From: Argentina anserina
Lineage: Eukaryota > Streptophyta > Magnoliopsida > Rosales > Rosaceae
Direction of reading: 5' to 3'
DNA length: 64,000 nt
Assembly (NCBI RefSeq): GCF_933775445.1
Contig: NC_065878.1
Location: 9,249,395 to 9,313,394 of the forward strand
Notes under the pieces: model-generated
Databases searched by the model: none
The model's input: only the letters and a program-made list of their open reading frames with translations
Told to the model about the DNA's origin: nothing
Shown: positions 17,562-28,707 of the stretch, piece by piece
How positions within the stretch are numbered: position 1 is the stretch's first letter
Layout of the letters: each line of letters begins with the position of its first letter
Made by a program: the position numbers and the translations under genes

Positions 17562-18641
17562 AGAGTTTTTTTCACCAACAGTCCCTCAATTTTGGTGTAC
17601 ATACCAATGTGATACCTTAACTCTTAATCGTACCAATGTGATACCCAGACTCTAGTATTGCTATCATTGAAGTACTTCCGTCCGTTTTTTTTCAACTTCT
17701 CCGTCATCTTGGTGACGTGGCAAGTACGTGAGGCCCACAAAAAGGGTTAAAAGACAAAATTAACCCAATCTGAGAGAAACAATGTTTTTCCGGCCCTTTA
17801 CCTTGAGAAAGACACCCAACAATTTCAATTTTGGCGCCAATTTTTCCTCACTACTCCTTAATTTGTGTCTTTTATCTAAACTAAAGAACTACCGCCAATC
17901 AGTCGACCACAATCTGATAAAATCTAGATCAATCTCATTTTCTATTTTTACCCTAGCACTTGTTAAACTAACAGAATAAATATAGAATTTTATATGAAAC
18001 ATCTCATTTCCACAATCTCATAAGAATATAGAAACACATAACTTAACGAAATTCAACTACATGTTTAAGTACCATTAGTTCTTACAAGCAAAAATCATGG
18101 CAGATCAACATAAAAGGTGGCAACTAATGGTACTTAACACATGTATTTGAATTTCGTTAAGTTATGTGTTTCTATATTCTTATGAGATTGTGGAAATGAG
18201 ATGTTTCATATAAATTTCTATATTTATTCTGTTAGTTTAACAAGTGCTAGGGTAAAAATAGAAAATGAGATTGATCTAGGTTTTATCAGATTGTGGTCGA
18301 CTGGTTGGCGGTAGTTGTTTAGTTTAGATAAGAGACACAAATTAAGGAGTAAGGAGGGAAAATTGGCGCCAAAATTGGAATTGTTGGGTGTCTTTCTCAA
18401 GGTAAAGGGCCGGAAAAACATTGTTTCTCTCAGATGGGGTTAATTTTGTCTTTTAACCCTTTTTGTGGGCCTCACGTACTTGCCACGTCACCAAGATGAC
18501 GGAGAAGTTGAAAAAAAACTGACGGAAGTACTTCAATGATAGCAATACTAGAGTCTGGGTATCACATTGGTACGATTAAGAGTTGAGGTATCACATTGGT
18601 AGGTACACCAGAGTTGAGGGACTGTTGGTGAAAAAAACTCT
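17562..18641. mobile_element. 1.08 kb foldback element (near-perfect palindrome)
   Basis: The left arm (17562-18080, about 519 bp) and right arm (18122-18641) are reverse complements with few mismatches, separated by a 41-bp loop. The ends are AGAGTTTTTTTCACCAACAG and its complement. Because of the symmetry, each arm has the same 65-codon open frame, which is a consequence of the duplication and not a gene. No transposase was found. Long-TIR structure suggests a Mutator-like or foldback element; a clean target duplication was not identified. It lies about 500 bp upstream of the second germin-like gene. Confidence 0.93.
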
Positions 18642-19017
18642 AAAACAAAAACCGAAAGACTACTAACGAACCAATTCCTTATTGGGCCCTTCCTTATTTA
18701 ATACTGTACATCTGGAACTGACTTATTCAAGAAAGAAGAGTAGATTAACCCGCAAGACTCACTCAACAAATAAAGAGACAGTTCAATACCTCAACAAAAT
18801 AGTAAAAGACATGCACGTACACAACATTATCATCTAGATTTCAGACTTTGTCTTTCTATTAGTATATTTGTCCCCCATATTTGTATATGTATGCCTATCT
18901 TGACTTTTTATTACGGTTTGACATGGTCGACGTCTTAACTCTGGTCGATGTACATACCTGTCCGAAGTAGTAATAGCTAGCAACTCTCAGCTGTCTCAGG
19001 TCGACCCCTTACGAACA
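18642..19017. other. Spacer / distal promoter of the second germin-like gene
   Basis: 376 bp between the foldback element and the TATA box. No coding structure. Confidence 0.4.
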
Positions 19018-19026
19018 TATATAAAT
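19018..19026 (+). promoter_or_regulatory. TATA box of the second germin-like gene
   Basis: TATATAAAT lies about 130 bp upstream of the ATG at 19148. Confidence 0.6.
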
Positions 19027-19147
19027 ACCACCGTAGCCAGCAAAGCTAGTTAAACCATACAAAGATATATACAACAGCAGCAGCTAGAAGTACCCATAGT
19101 ATATCCTACTCTTGTTATTCATCTACGTACGTACCCCGGCTGCAACC

Positions 19148-19765
19148 ATGAGGCTGATTGAATTACTGGTGATCATAACTGTAATTTCTTTGGCCATCTC
19201 CAGAAGAGTGCTTGCAAGGGATCCTGACATCATTACCGATTACATACTCCCAGAAAGCCACACCGGCACAACTGTTGATGCCTCATTCTTCACATACACA
19301 GGGTTCCGCGGCTTATTTGATCAAGTACCGGAAACCTTCACGGCAACAAAAGCAAGCATGGACGAGTTCCCTGCTCTCAACGGCCAGGGTGTGTCATACG
19401 CCATGCTTCGTTTCCCTCCAAACTCAATATTCCCACCTCACACCCGCCTTGACTCTGCCGGACTTATGTTAGTCCTTACTGGTTCTCTCGAAGTAGGCCT
19501 AATCGACTCGAAAAATGTTCTGTATACTAAAAACCTACAAGCTGGAGATATGTTTGTGTTTCCTAAGGGATTGATCCACTATCAGTACAACACTGATCCT
19601 AATTTGCCAGCCACTGCCATTGCATCATTCGGAAGTGCAAGCGCTAGATCAGTTGCAGTTCCACCATCTATCTTCACCTCTGGAATTCGTGAAGCGGTCC
19701 TGGCAAAATCATTTAAGACAGACGTTAGTACTGTTAGAAAGATCAGGGCTGGCCTAAAAAATTAA
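19148..19765 (+). CDS. Germin-like protein, paralogue with the same ligand losses
   Basis: A single exon of 205 aa starting at the first in-frame ATG (19148); sequence upstream in this frame has no ATG. It has a signal peptide (about 1-23), then a cupin with FPALNGQGVSYAMLRFP, box 1 (about 95-117) and box 2 GDMFVFPKGLIHYQYN (133-148). Like the gene at 10322, it keeps His98 and His144 but has Arg100 in place of the second His and Gly105 in place of Glu. Shared changes mean the loss predates the duplication. Secreted/apoplastic location is inferred. The intervening ~8 kb is almost entirely transposon debris, consistent with a tandem pair pushed apart. Confidence 0.92.
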   Translation: MRLIELLVIITVISLAISRRVLARDPDIITDYILPESHTGTTVDASFFTYTGFRGLFDQVPETFTATKASMDEFPALNGQGVSYAMLRFPPNSIFPPHTRLDSAGLMLVLTGSLEVGLIDSKNVLYTKNLQAGDMFVFPKGLIHYQYNTDPNLPATAIASFGSASARSVAVPPSIFTSGIREAVLAKSFKTDVSTVRKIRAGLKN

Positions 19766-20101
19766 TGACAAAGGGCCCTGATTTATTGTTATCATACTGC
19801 AACTGATTTCATTACTTGAAGACATTTCTATTTGTTTATTTGTATCATGTTTTTTTACTTCTTCATTCCGAAATTTATTTTATTTTTATCTTTGAAATTG
19901 AATCGTACTCTTCATTCATATCGAAGCATGACAAGGCAAACATATATAACCAGGTGGAATGTTTTTTAATTTCTGCTCCTAGTGTTTCATATTTAAGCAA
20001 GAAAAAGGCTATCTTCACAAGAAAAGAAAATCATGGCAACTAGCGCCTTTACATGGCACAATATCATTATCAATTGATATTTTGTTATACTTATACATGC
20101 A

Positions 20102-20452
20102 TGTTGAGAATACACATCTCAGCAAATTAAAACTTAGTTTGTGAGTTTATAAAGGTTTGGGTCACTACATCCATTGTCAATTTGTTTTGAATGTGAACTC
20201 CATATCAGTTTATCATGGTATTAGACTGGGTTAACTACAGCCATGTGTGAAGCTCAAATGACCACACAGACTCCACATCACCCAAAATGTTGTTCACGTG
20301 TATGGCTTGAAAATTTGTCACACGTGCGGGGGTGTGTTGATAATATAAATCTCATATTTAGAATTGAGACCTGACCTGTGTGTTTACAAGGATTTGTGTC
20401 ACTCTATATATTGTCAATTGGGTTTGAATGTGAACCTCATATCACTGTATAA
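20102..20452 (+). mobile_element. TRIM (miniature LTR retrotransposon), complete
   Basis: A 351-bp element with two ~115-bp direct LTRs: 20102-20215 (TGTTGAGAATACACATC...TTTATCA) and 20335-20452 (TGTTGATAATATAAATC...). The first LTR is followed at once by a primer-binding-site-like string (TGGTATTAGACTGGG, 20216 on; the usual form is TGGTATCAGAGC). A purine tract (GTGCGGGGGTG) precedes the second. The 5-bp sequence ATGCA flanks the element at 20097-20101 and 20453-20457. No protein is encoded, as expected for a TRIM. Confidence 0.9.
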
Positions 20453-20681
20453 ATGCATATATAGAGTCCATCTCGAAAACAGAAAAGTTGGTGTTGATAA
20501 CTACATTTCTCACAGACACTTGATCGAAGACATAGTTTTGTTGGTCACGATGGAGTCTTGAAGGCTTAAAATTGGATCACTTTTGTAGAGGTGACACAAT
20601 ACTAAATAAAATTAATAATGCATGTAATTACCTTCAATATTAATAATGCTAAAATATAACACAAAGTTACGAGTACATCAA

Positions 20682-21221
20682 TCAAATCAATGTCCGAACA
20701 ATTGCTGCAGCCACAACCGCAGCTTCACGGGTAGCTTTGTTTTCCTTCGCAAATGGAAATCGGTGGCCTCGGCCAAAACCATTCTGACAATGATCAAGCC
20801 GTCTGATAACATCATCGTGCAAGCGTTGCTCCGCCTGTGCAAGGTTGTAACTTACAAACCTACCACCAATACCTCTTGAAGTTAAATCTCCATAGATATC
20901 TGGAATGAAAGCTCCCACCATGTAACCGTAATGGTCGTAGCAATTTCTTATTACAGGATCTTCATGCCTAAGAAGCTCCCCCCATATTTTGTTTAGAGTA
21001 TCGTTCGCATTGGACTTGACGACCTCGACCATTATGATGGCTAGGCCCTTGACATCAGTAGTAGAGCTTCGAGGGTTTGATTTTAGAGAAGAAATACACA
21101 GATTGTAGCTCGGTGTCTGTTTGCACGTTTGGTCGATGAGATCAGCTCGGCAATGGCTTATCGGAAGAAACACAATTTGAATGATAAATATGACGACTAG
21201 TGGTAGAGATATGATCTTCAT
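20682..21221 (-). CDS. Plant invertase/pectin methylesterase inhibitor domain protein
   Basis: A single exon of 179 aa. It has an N-terminal signal peptide (hydrophobic about 4-22, cleavage likely near residue 25). The mature part is a PMEI four-helix domain with the four conserved cysteines: Cys33 and Cys42 (TCKQTPSYNLC), Cys94 and Cys145 (DHCQNGF). The C-terminal KENKATREAAVVAAAIVRTL helix resembles putative invertase inhibitors such as the plane-tree Pla a 1 type. Family members inhibit acid invertase or pectin methylesterase in the cell wall or vacuole. Sequence alone does not say which enzyme is the target. A TATA box lies at 21336-21343. Confidence 0.88.
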   Translation of the reverse strand: MKIISLPLVVIFIIQIVFLPISHCRADLIDQTCKQTPSYNLCISSLKSNPRSSTTDVKGLAIIMVEVVKSNANDTLNKIWGELLRHEDPVIRNCYDHYGYMVGAFIPDIYGDLTSRGIGGRFVSYNLAQAEQRLHDDVIRRLDHCQNGFGRGHRFPFAKENKATREAAVVAAAIVRTLI

Positions 21222-21335
21222 GTTGGTGCGTGCAAGACAAAAGGGTTTGGAGAACTTTGGAGAACTTCAGACTAATGCAAGGAAACTTGCGATATTGATT
21301 TTGTTAAGGTGTAGCTACGTCCTTTTTGCAGGGAG

Positions 21336-21343
21336 TATATATA
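21336..21343 (-). promoter_or_regulatory. TATA box of the PMEI-like gene
   Basis: On the minus strand TATATATA sits about 115 bp upstream of the start codon at 21221. Confidence 0.55.
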
Positions 21344-21826
21344 CTACTACTATAACACACAATTTAAGTTACGAAAGTTTGAAATATTTGTAACTCTGGC
21401 CAACGGCATGGGATTTGAAATAGCGGTTAAGCACACTAAATTCATTTCAATGAGCATAATCAATACTTTGGACCATTTTCCTTCAAAAACTGTTGATTAA
21501 TTAACGTTACATGACAGTGATAACACTTTAATTTGAGTCCGGCATCTGTATTGCATTTGTTTTCCAAATTTAAAATATTTTTTGGGGGTAACAAACGTAT
21601 ATAATCATACTCTCAATTTTTCATATCACTAGGCCTAACATAAGGGCTCTGATTTTTTTGTTATCATGCATACTGCAATTGATTTTTCTATCTGTTTGTT
21701 TTATTTACTCCTTCATTCTGAAATTGATTTTCTTTATTTTGTAATAAAATCATGCTTTCTCATTCATATCCAAGCATGAGAAGACGAACATAACCAAGTA
21801 GAATGTTTCTCTAGGATGACTGGCAC

Positions 21827-22277
21827 CAGTGGCGTAGCCAGAAACATGAATTAGGAGGGTTAGAGTTCATAATGTAAATAAAATATAACAATGGGAAAAT
21901 TTTCACTGACTCTAAATTAATAAGAGCTTCATGGGAAGAATAATCTATTCGCATCAAAATGAAAGAAACTTTCATATTAATTGTTGAAAATATTACATAT
22001 ATTTGTTTACATATATAAGTACACAAAATATATATGAAATGTTTTTATTGATTAATGGTGGTAATAAATCTTAAGAATTGTGTGGATAATTAGAAATTAG
22101 AGTAAAATTACTCAATCATATGACTTTAACATATTGTCAGAATAGTCAAAATCCATAATAAAATGCAATATCAAAGTGCAAAAATATAATATTTCAACCA
22201 ATTATGCTTGAGTTTAAAAAATGAGATGGGTCATTCACTCATTTGACCCCTCTAGCCTTAGTGTGGCTCCGCCCATG
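21827..22277. mobile_element. hAT-type MITE with 8-bp target duplication
   Basis: The termini are CAGTGGCGTAGCCA (left) and the complement of CATGGGCGGAGCCA (right). ACTGGCAC flanks it at 21819-21826 and 22278-22285. The interior is AT-rich with no coding capacity. The right duplication is overlapped by the left duplication of the next element. Confidence 0.92.
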
Positions 22278-22288
22278 ACTGGCACTAT

Positions 22289-22830
22289 TAGGGGTGGGCA
22301 CGGGATGGGATGGGACGGGACGAGGCTCATCCCACGTCTCATCCCACTCTTTTGAATCGGGACGGGATCGGGACGGGACGAGAGTTTTTAAGAATGCATC
22401 CCACTTGGTATTAATCTCGGTTGAGACGGGACGGGATCAGGACGGGACAAATCCCACTTTCTTATGAAGTTGAATAAAAATCTATATTTTTACTTTTTCA
22501 TTAACAAAGTAACATTCAATAATGAAAAATTAATTAAAAAAATACATATTATGTTCAAAATATTCTAATTTACTATTGCTATTTGAGTTGATATAATTTT
22601 GGAGTTATTAAGAACATGAATTAGTTTCATTTTGATACAAATATATAAGAATTTTTAAGTTTTCATTAAAGGTGGGACGACGGGACAAAGCAGGATATAA
22701 ATTATTCGTCCCACGTCCTGTCCCACTATTATGAAGCGGGACGGGACAGACGTTTTTAGATCTATGTCCCATCTCGTCCCTATGAATGTCGGGACGAGAT
22801 CGGAATTTCCGTTTTTTATGCCCACCCCTA
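22289..22830. mobile_element. Second hAT MITE (TAGGGGTGGGCA ends)
   Basis: The perfect terminal repeats TAGGGGTGGGCA/TGCCCACCCCTA are flanked by GGCACTAT (22281-22288 and 22831-22838). Both subterminal regions carry arrays of GGGACGGGA, in the position where hAT transposases bind. It is non-autonomous. It belongs to the same terminus class as the 2.58 kb element at 60138. Confidence 0.93.
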
Positions 22831-22978
22831 GGCACTATGTATGAAACAAATCATTTAAATAGAATCTGTACAGTATTGACGTGTAAAATGACGTCACCTT
22901 GGTGTTTGGAAATTATGTTGTGGAATTACAGAATTAGTATGATGCATTCATACAGAAGGATAGTTAATTAATGAGAAG

Positions 22979-23682
22979 CTAATGTACAACATTGTATACA
23001 CAGAAGAAATATCCTAGTGAAAATAAACCATTTTTCCCAACTAGTGTTGTGGAGAACTCCACATTGTATGTAATGGTCTGGTTGACCTCTGTGAATGTAA
23101 GCACCGAAGGAGTCACACTCAGGTTCACTCTCACACCCCATTTCTGGGGTTTCAAAATCTCTGATCTGTAGGTTGAATGAGCCGGGCCAACATTTGTCAC
23201 AGTTCTTGTGTAATTCTGAGTTTGATAGGACCCTATAGTAATAGAAAATGAAGGGTAGTTTAGCTGCGCTTCAGGTATGACTCGTACTTCAGAGCAGTCC
23301 ACTCTTTGTTGGGTGATCATCTCTATTTGATTGTTTGCGTAGTTCAGACCACACAAGTAAGGAATGTAATCTTCTGGTTTCATGTCCTAGATGAGCCCCG
23401 GGTCATTGGCTTTTGAAAGGTTGACATGGCCTGAGCGGCTGAGCCAGTGCTATAGAGATGTCTGCTGGCATAAGTGATCTATCAACAATTGGTGTGTCTT
23501 CATATCATTGATATTTGGCTGTGTCATTTTCGGATGTCTCAAAGGAATATGATATACCTTACTCTGTCAACTTTCAGATTATTGTGTTTAGGATTATTAC
23601 CTGAAAGAATGTCAAATGTTGTGACGTTATCCACCGAAGCAGGCCACGCGACAAGGATGTTATTCATGTTAACACCAGATGA
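22979..23682 (-). pseudogene. Subtilase (SBT) pseudogene, C-terminal part
   Basis: The minus strand shows pieces of a plant subtilisin-like protease in order. First is a segment ILVAWPASVDNVTTFDILSG (23682-23600), which should run directly into the catalytic GTSMS serine motif but instead changes to unrelated sequence. Then GHVNLSKANDPGL follows. An in-frame TAG stands where family members have Tyr (before [14 protein letters not shown]). Then comes a fibronectin-III-like domain ([18 protein letters not shown]) open to 22979. The catalytic serine segment is missing, the frame is interrupted and the N-terminal two thirds are absent, so this is a dead fragment. Confidence 0.88.
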
Positions 23683-24319
23683 CCAGAACCAGTGATAGTC
23701 CAGGCATCAGAGTCCCACAGTACCTGTCGGCATTACAAGGGCATCACATATTAGCCTAGAAACCACTTGAATTGCAGCACAATTTACACGGGCATTTCAT
23801 CAAACACCTTGTGTGCAACTTCAACAATCCAACTGAAACTTGGGCCCTAAACAGTAAATAGACATATACACATCACGACTATAAAGTGTTACTACAAAGA
23901 AGACTGTTAGAAAAGGCTTTTATTCAGGTTAGCGAAATATCAAAAATACCCTCTTCTTTATAAAACAGCAAAACCCACCATCCATCCCCAATTTCAGAAT
24001 CTCTGAGAAACTCTGATGCTCCCAGAAAAAGTTTGCAGGTTCGTTGATACGACTATTCTACTTGAATGTAAAACTGGGTTGTTGCCAATTCCAGTGTTGG
24101 AATTGTCATCATTGGTGGTTGTGTTGTTTGCTTCAAAGTTTGCTGTAGTTGTCATCAAACACATTAAGCATGTTTTCTCTTGAACATATCTAGTTTTGAG
24201 CTATGTCTTCTGTTATCTACCAATCTTATGTGGAGGTTATTGTATTGGTGTTTATGGCAGGTTAATTCTGTTAGGGTTGCTGCAACTGTTGTGTGAGTAT
24301 TTGATGTCTTGAGCAGAAC
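23683..24319. other. Spacer before the PPR gene
   Basis: No recognised coding sequence. The right half is the probable 5' UTR/promoter of the PPR gene at 24320. Confidence 0.4.
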
Positions 24320-25354
24320 ATGGCAATTGTACTGACAAAGCTTTGCAGAACTCTTGTTCCTTTACACTGTTGTCTCCATAAGTATCGCTTTATTAACTCG
24401 ATATCGCCATCCCATGCACTGCTTGAACATGTTAAGAATGCAGTTGAAACCAAAGCATACCGGAACATTCCTGATTATCTCATTTCGTTTGAACAAGCTT
24501 GCCTTAACCCAAATCCTTTTGCATTTCTATCGACTTTGCCCTACCGCCTTAGAATGCAAGTAGTTGATGAGATTTTACAGTCTTTTATCCCCATAAGGCC
24601 CCGCTCCTGTGCGCAGGCTGCTTATGCATACCTCCTGTCTTTTACTCTCCAAAGCTCCAATCCTCTTCCTCTTGGTCTTGCCATTCTACAGCGGACCCTT
24701 CGCTCCGGTTGTGTCCCTGTTGCTCAAACCCGGCTTCTCCTCTCGTCTGCTTGGCTGGAATGCAGGAAGGTGGAGTCTCAGTCTGTCTCTGACATGCTAT
24801 TTGAGATGCAGTCAATTGGATATAACCCGGACTGTAGTACGTGTAACTACCTTATATCATCTTTGTGTGCTGTTGATCAATTGAATGAGGCTGTTAAATT
24901 ATTGAAGGGCATGAGTAAGGCTGGATGTGTTCCTGATTTGGAGAGTTTTGACACGGTAGTTGGTGCGATGTGCACGGTTAGAAAAACTTCTGAGGCATTG
25001 GATATGATAAAGAAAATGGTGGAGAAAGTTGGGTTGACACCGAGGCAAGGGACTATCGTGAAAGTAGCATCAGCATTACGAGCAAACAGAGAGATATGGA
25101 GAGCGGTTGAGTTGATTGAGTTCTTAGAGGGGAAGGATTACCCTGTCGGGTTTGAGAGCTATGATTTGGTGGTTAAAGGCTGCTTGGATTCTGGTGAGAA
25201 TATTTTAGCAGGGAAAATGGTCATGGGGATGACAGAGAAAGGGTTCATACCATACATCAGGACCAGGCACAAGGTGGTAGAAAGATTGGCTGGTGCTGGT
25301 GAGTGGAAGTTAGCTAATGCTGTGAGACAAAGATTTGCAGAATTGAGGTCCTAG
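24320..25354 (+). CDS. P-class PPR protein, short (At1g06270-like)
   Basis: An intronless 344-aa protein. The N-terminus is basic with Ser/Cys, compatible with organelle targeting. The middle and C-terminal parts contain degenerate 35-residue PPR units such as NPDCSTCNYLISSLCAVDQ, VPDLESFDTVVGAMCTVRK and a unit around YPVGFESYDLVVKGCLDSG. PPR proteins bind organellar RNA. Length and overall pattern recall Arabidopsis At1g06270, but that assignment is from memory. No DYW or E domain is present and the frame is undamaged. Confidence 0.88.
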   Translation: MAIVLTKLCRTLVPLHCCLHKYRFINSISPSHALLEHVKNAVETKAYRNIPDYLISFEQACLNPNPFAFLSTLPYRLRMQVVDEILQSFIPIRPRSCAQAAYAYLLSFTLQSSNPLPLGLAILQRTLRSGCVPVAQTRLLLSSAWLECRKVESQSVSDMLFEMQSIGYNPDCSTCNYLISSLCAVDQLNEAVKLLKGMSKAGCVPDLESFDTVVGAMCTVRKTSEALDMIKKMVEKVGLTPRQGTIVKVASALRANREIWRAVELIEFLEGKDYPVGFESYDLVVKGCLDSGENILAGKMVMGMTEKGFIPYIRTRHKVVERLAGAGEWKLANAVRQRFAELRS

Positions 25355-27491
25355 CTACTTCTGTGTTTTCCTTGAGTCCATTCTTTGCACATAAGGGAGC
25401 TGATTGTCATCAGGATGTGTTGCACTTTGAGGTCAATGTTCCTTCATGTTGCTGCTCAGCTTCTCAAAATTCTGGTGATCGATATATGGTTAAGTTCATG
25501 GACTTTAATTTTGTATGTGTTGGCTGAATAATGATATGATGAAAAAATTAGTTGATATGCATACCTGATGAGCTGGTGTAAACTATCGCAATGTAATGAA
25601 AAGTGTCTCTAAAAGTTTCACCATGTTCAAACTTCTGTGAACAACGATTGTGTAATCTGAACGTCCATCTGTATCTTTTTGGTCTAACTGAAGTTATGAT
25701 TGGTACTTTGGTAGTATAACAGTTTGCTGAGATGTTTTGAATGGTAGTAGTTCTCTTCTTCTTTTGTACAAAATTGACTAATGACTTAATTTTGGTTGCC
25801 ATCCCGTTTGTGAAATTGTCATCATAGTTAAAACTTTTAAATTGCTGTGAAATCATGTAGGCAGTATTCATTTGTGCCTTTTGAATTCTATTTTAATTTT
25901 TATTTGCGTTTTATGTTCCGAGTTTTTCTTTATATCAGTAACTTTACTTTGCATCTACTACTTGCAATCAAGTGAGTGTTTAGAGCTGGATTTGTAGAAT
26001 GGGTTAACACAAACAGTAGTAAGTTTGGCAGTAATTGTAGTGAGATTGGCATTATCTGGACTAGAGATGTGATAAAGTTGTTATGTCTGACACACTGTGG
26101 ATGCTGAAGATTTAACAAATTGAGCTTCTAAATGAACTTTTGATGAAAAAAATTACTTTCACCGATTTAAAACTGCAGAAAACTAAAGTTCAATGTTACT
26201 GTTTGTTACATTTAGGAAATATTTTTGGATTAACCTTTGATAAAGGACCAAGTCAAAATAGCTTTCATCCATTCTTGTGCTAGAAATGCTCAAATTTAGC
26301 GAGCATTGGCAGTCCTTACTATGAGGAGAACAAAACTGTCCACTATCTGTTATGATTAATTTGATGGGTTTTTTTTTCAGAATGTTATTTTGATTTTGAA
26401 TGCCAAAAACATTTGGTGTTTGGTTCATCTTGTAACATTAAAAAGGACAAAGAAAAAACAATCTTCACAATGCTATGCATGCCTGAGGTTATGATGACCA
26501 CCTTTCTTCAAATATCTATTGTTGAAATGCCTGGGCATGTGAACACATGCGATGTTACGGGTTGTATTCCCTATAGCTCATTCTGTTCCTGTTTTTTCTT
26601 TCTGGTTTCAAGCAGATATACGATTTGTTAAAGAAGCGAAATGATTGCATCTCCACATTGCTTTTGTTTTACAAAGGACAATGATATTGGAAGTGGCGAG
26701 AACAACCCATAGATTCCTCTGACAGTTGAAGTTACTTTAAACAAACTGCTGAACTAAGAAAGTTGTGATATGGATTTCACCGTTGAAAAGAGGTGCAATT
26801 TCAAAGATTTTCAGACACAGTTTGCACTCCCTCTACAATGACACAATAGGAGCTCTCAGCCAAGTTTTGAGGTTGATTGATCGTATTCGGAATGTCAGTT
26901 TAAAAATTCATTGAAGTATAACTCTGTTGTCTTCTTGGGTGTATAAGAGAGTAAACGGGTCTTGTGAAGGTTCAAAAACAAGAAATGAAATGGCTAAGAT
27001 CAGTAAAATATATTTTGTTAGACTCGTGAATCATTATAATGTGAATTCGTAGTTCATATATGAAGTTTGTCTTCTTGTGTACATGATTTTTGTATACTCA
27101 TTCAAATATCCCGAGAAGCTGTTAATTGAACGTCATACCAGGAATTACGTCATGGGTTACATCGGTTGCAAATTTTGCACGAATATTGGCTTGGCTCGGA
27201 TCAGTCAGATGTGCTGATAGCTTGGGGCTACTCAACTCAATTCTATCTGCAACTGGTTGGAGTAGCTGAGTTGGTTCGTCAGCCAAAAAAAACTAAACAT
27301 TCAGAAGTGAAGTTGAGTGATCATTAAAAAGACGATCTGAGAAAGCTTGCCGTAACAAATTCACAAGCACCAAAAACATGAACATAGAAATGTTACCTAG
27401 AGAATATAAACTCGAAATCTATTTAAGACCTGAGTTTACAAACCAGCATGTTAGGAAAAGATCCCATTTCACCTACATTCCAAAGTGAACA
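25355..27491. other. 2.1 kb intergenic region without recognised features
   Basis: Includes the PPR 3' UTR at the left and the protease promoter at the right. The short open frames on both strands match nothing I know. No inverted repeats or LTR-like ends were noticed. Confidence 0.4.
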
Positions 27492-28707
27492 ATGGAAACA
27501 TCTACAATGTTAAGGTCTGCTTGCTTTATGTTGTTACTTGTTTGCACGCTGTGTATTTCACCATCTCTGGCTTCTACAGAAAAGCAGAAGCCGATGGGTT
27601 ACGAGCAGAAATCCATGAGGGAGAGGTACCAAAGGTGGCTGGCAAAATATGACCGAAGATACAAGAATAGAGACGAGTGGGAATATCGTTTTGGAATTTA
27701 CCGGTCCAATGTTGAGCTTGTTGATTTCATAAACTCTCAAAACCTGTCTTACAAACTTACTGACAACATATTTGCAGACATGACAAACCAAGAGTTCACA
27801 GCCACCCACTTGGGTTTTCAAGCTGCAAAAAATCCAAAGACAAAGTTCAGGTATGAAGGGAAGGGGGACCTGCCGACTACAGTGGATTGGAGAAAGAATG
27901 GCAGCGTAACTCCGGTCAGGGATCAAGGCCGATGCGGTATAAACCCGAGTTTTTGTCTAGTGTACTGTCTGCTAAGTGCTAACTGCTATTTTTTGATTTG
28001 TGCCTCCTGCCTTAGCTATGTAGATGTTTGCATGGTATCACCTTTCATCTTAAACTGAGTATAACTGTATTACCAAAAAGCGACTGTGGATATATAAAAC
28101 GTTGCATGCTATATGTACAGGTAGCTGTTGGGCATTCTCGGCAGTTGCAGCTGTGGAAGGCCTTCACAAGATCAAAACTGGAAAACTGGTGTCACTCTCT
28201 GAACAACAGCTTGTGGACTGCGACATAAACACTGGGAACAAAGGTTGCAGAGGTGGATTCATGGACAATGCATTTGATTACATAAAGAAGTACGGAATCA
28301 CTACCCGAAGAGACTATCCCTACACAGGATCAGATGGCACCTGCAACAAAGCTAAGCAGAAAAACATTACTGTGAAAATATGTGGCTACGAAACAGTGCC
28401 TGATAATGATGAGAAAAGCCTACAAGCTGCAGTTGCTCATCAACCTGTTTCTGTTGCAATTGATGCTGCTGGTTTTGCTATGCAACTCTACTCATCTGGT
28501 GTTTTCTCTGGCGTGCTATGTGGTAAGAGCCTCAACCATGGAGTCACTGCAGTCGGATATGGAGAAGAAAATGGTAGCAAGTTCTGGATTGTGAAAAACT
28601 CTTGGGGTCGTAACTGGGGTGAATCTGGTTATATCAGAATGACACGTGATTCTACTGATAAGGAAGGTGCTTGCGGGATTGCTATGATGTCAAGCTACCC
28701 TGTTTAG
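27492..28707 (+). CDS. Papain-family cysteine protease, SAG39/SAG12-like
   Basis: Two exons (27492-27936 and 28121-28707, GT-AG) give 343 aa. A signal peptide covers about 1-27. The I29 propeptide with ERFNIN-type spacing covers about 42-102. The mature enzyme starts near LPTTVDWR (127). The active site is Gln145 ([12 protein letters not shown]), Cys151, His288 ([11 protein letters not shown]) and Asn308 ([11 protein letters not shown]); all are present. The intron splits the Gly before SCW, between the oxyanion Gln and the catalytic Cys. GCRGGFMD matches the GCXGG motif. Such proteases are vacuolar or secreted and are often induced in senescence. There is no granulin domain. The frame is intact. 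Confidence 0.94.

Noticed and set aside
17782..18421. Two nearly identical 65-codon proteins on opposite strands
   Set aside because: They are the same sequence seen in each arm of the foldback element, not a conserved small gene.
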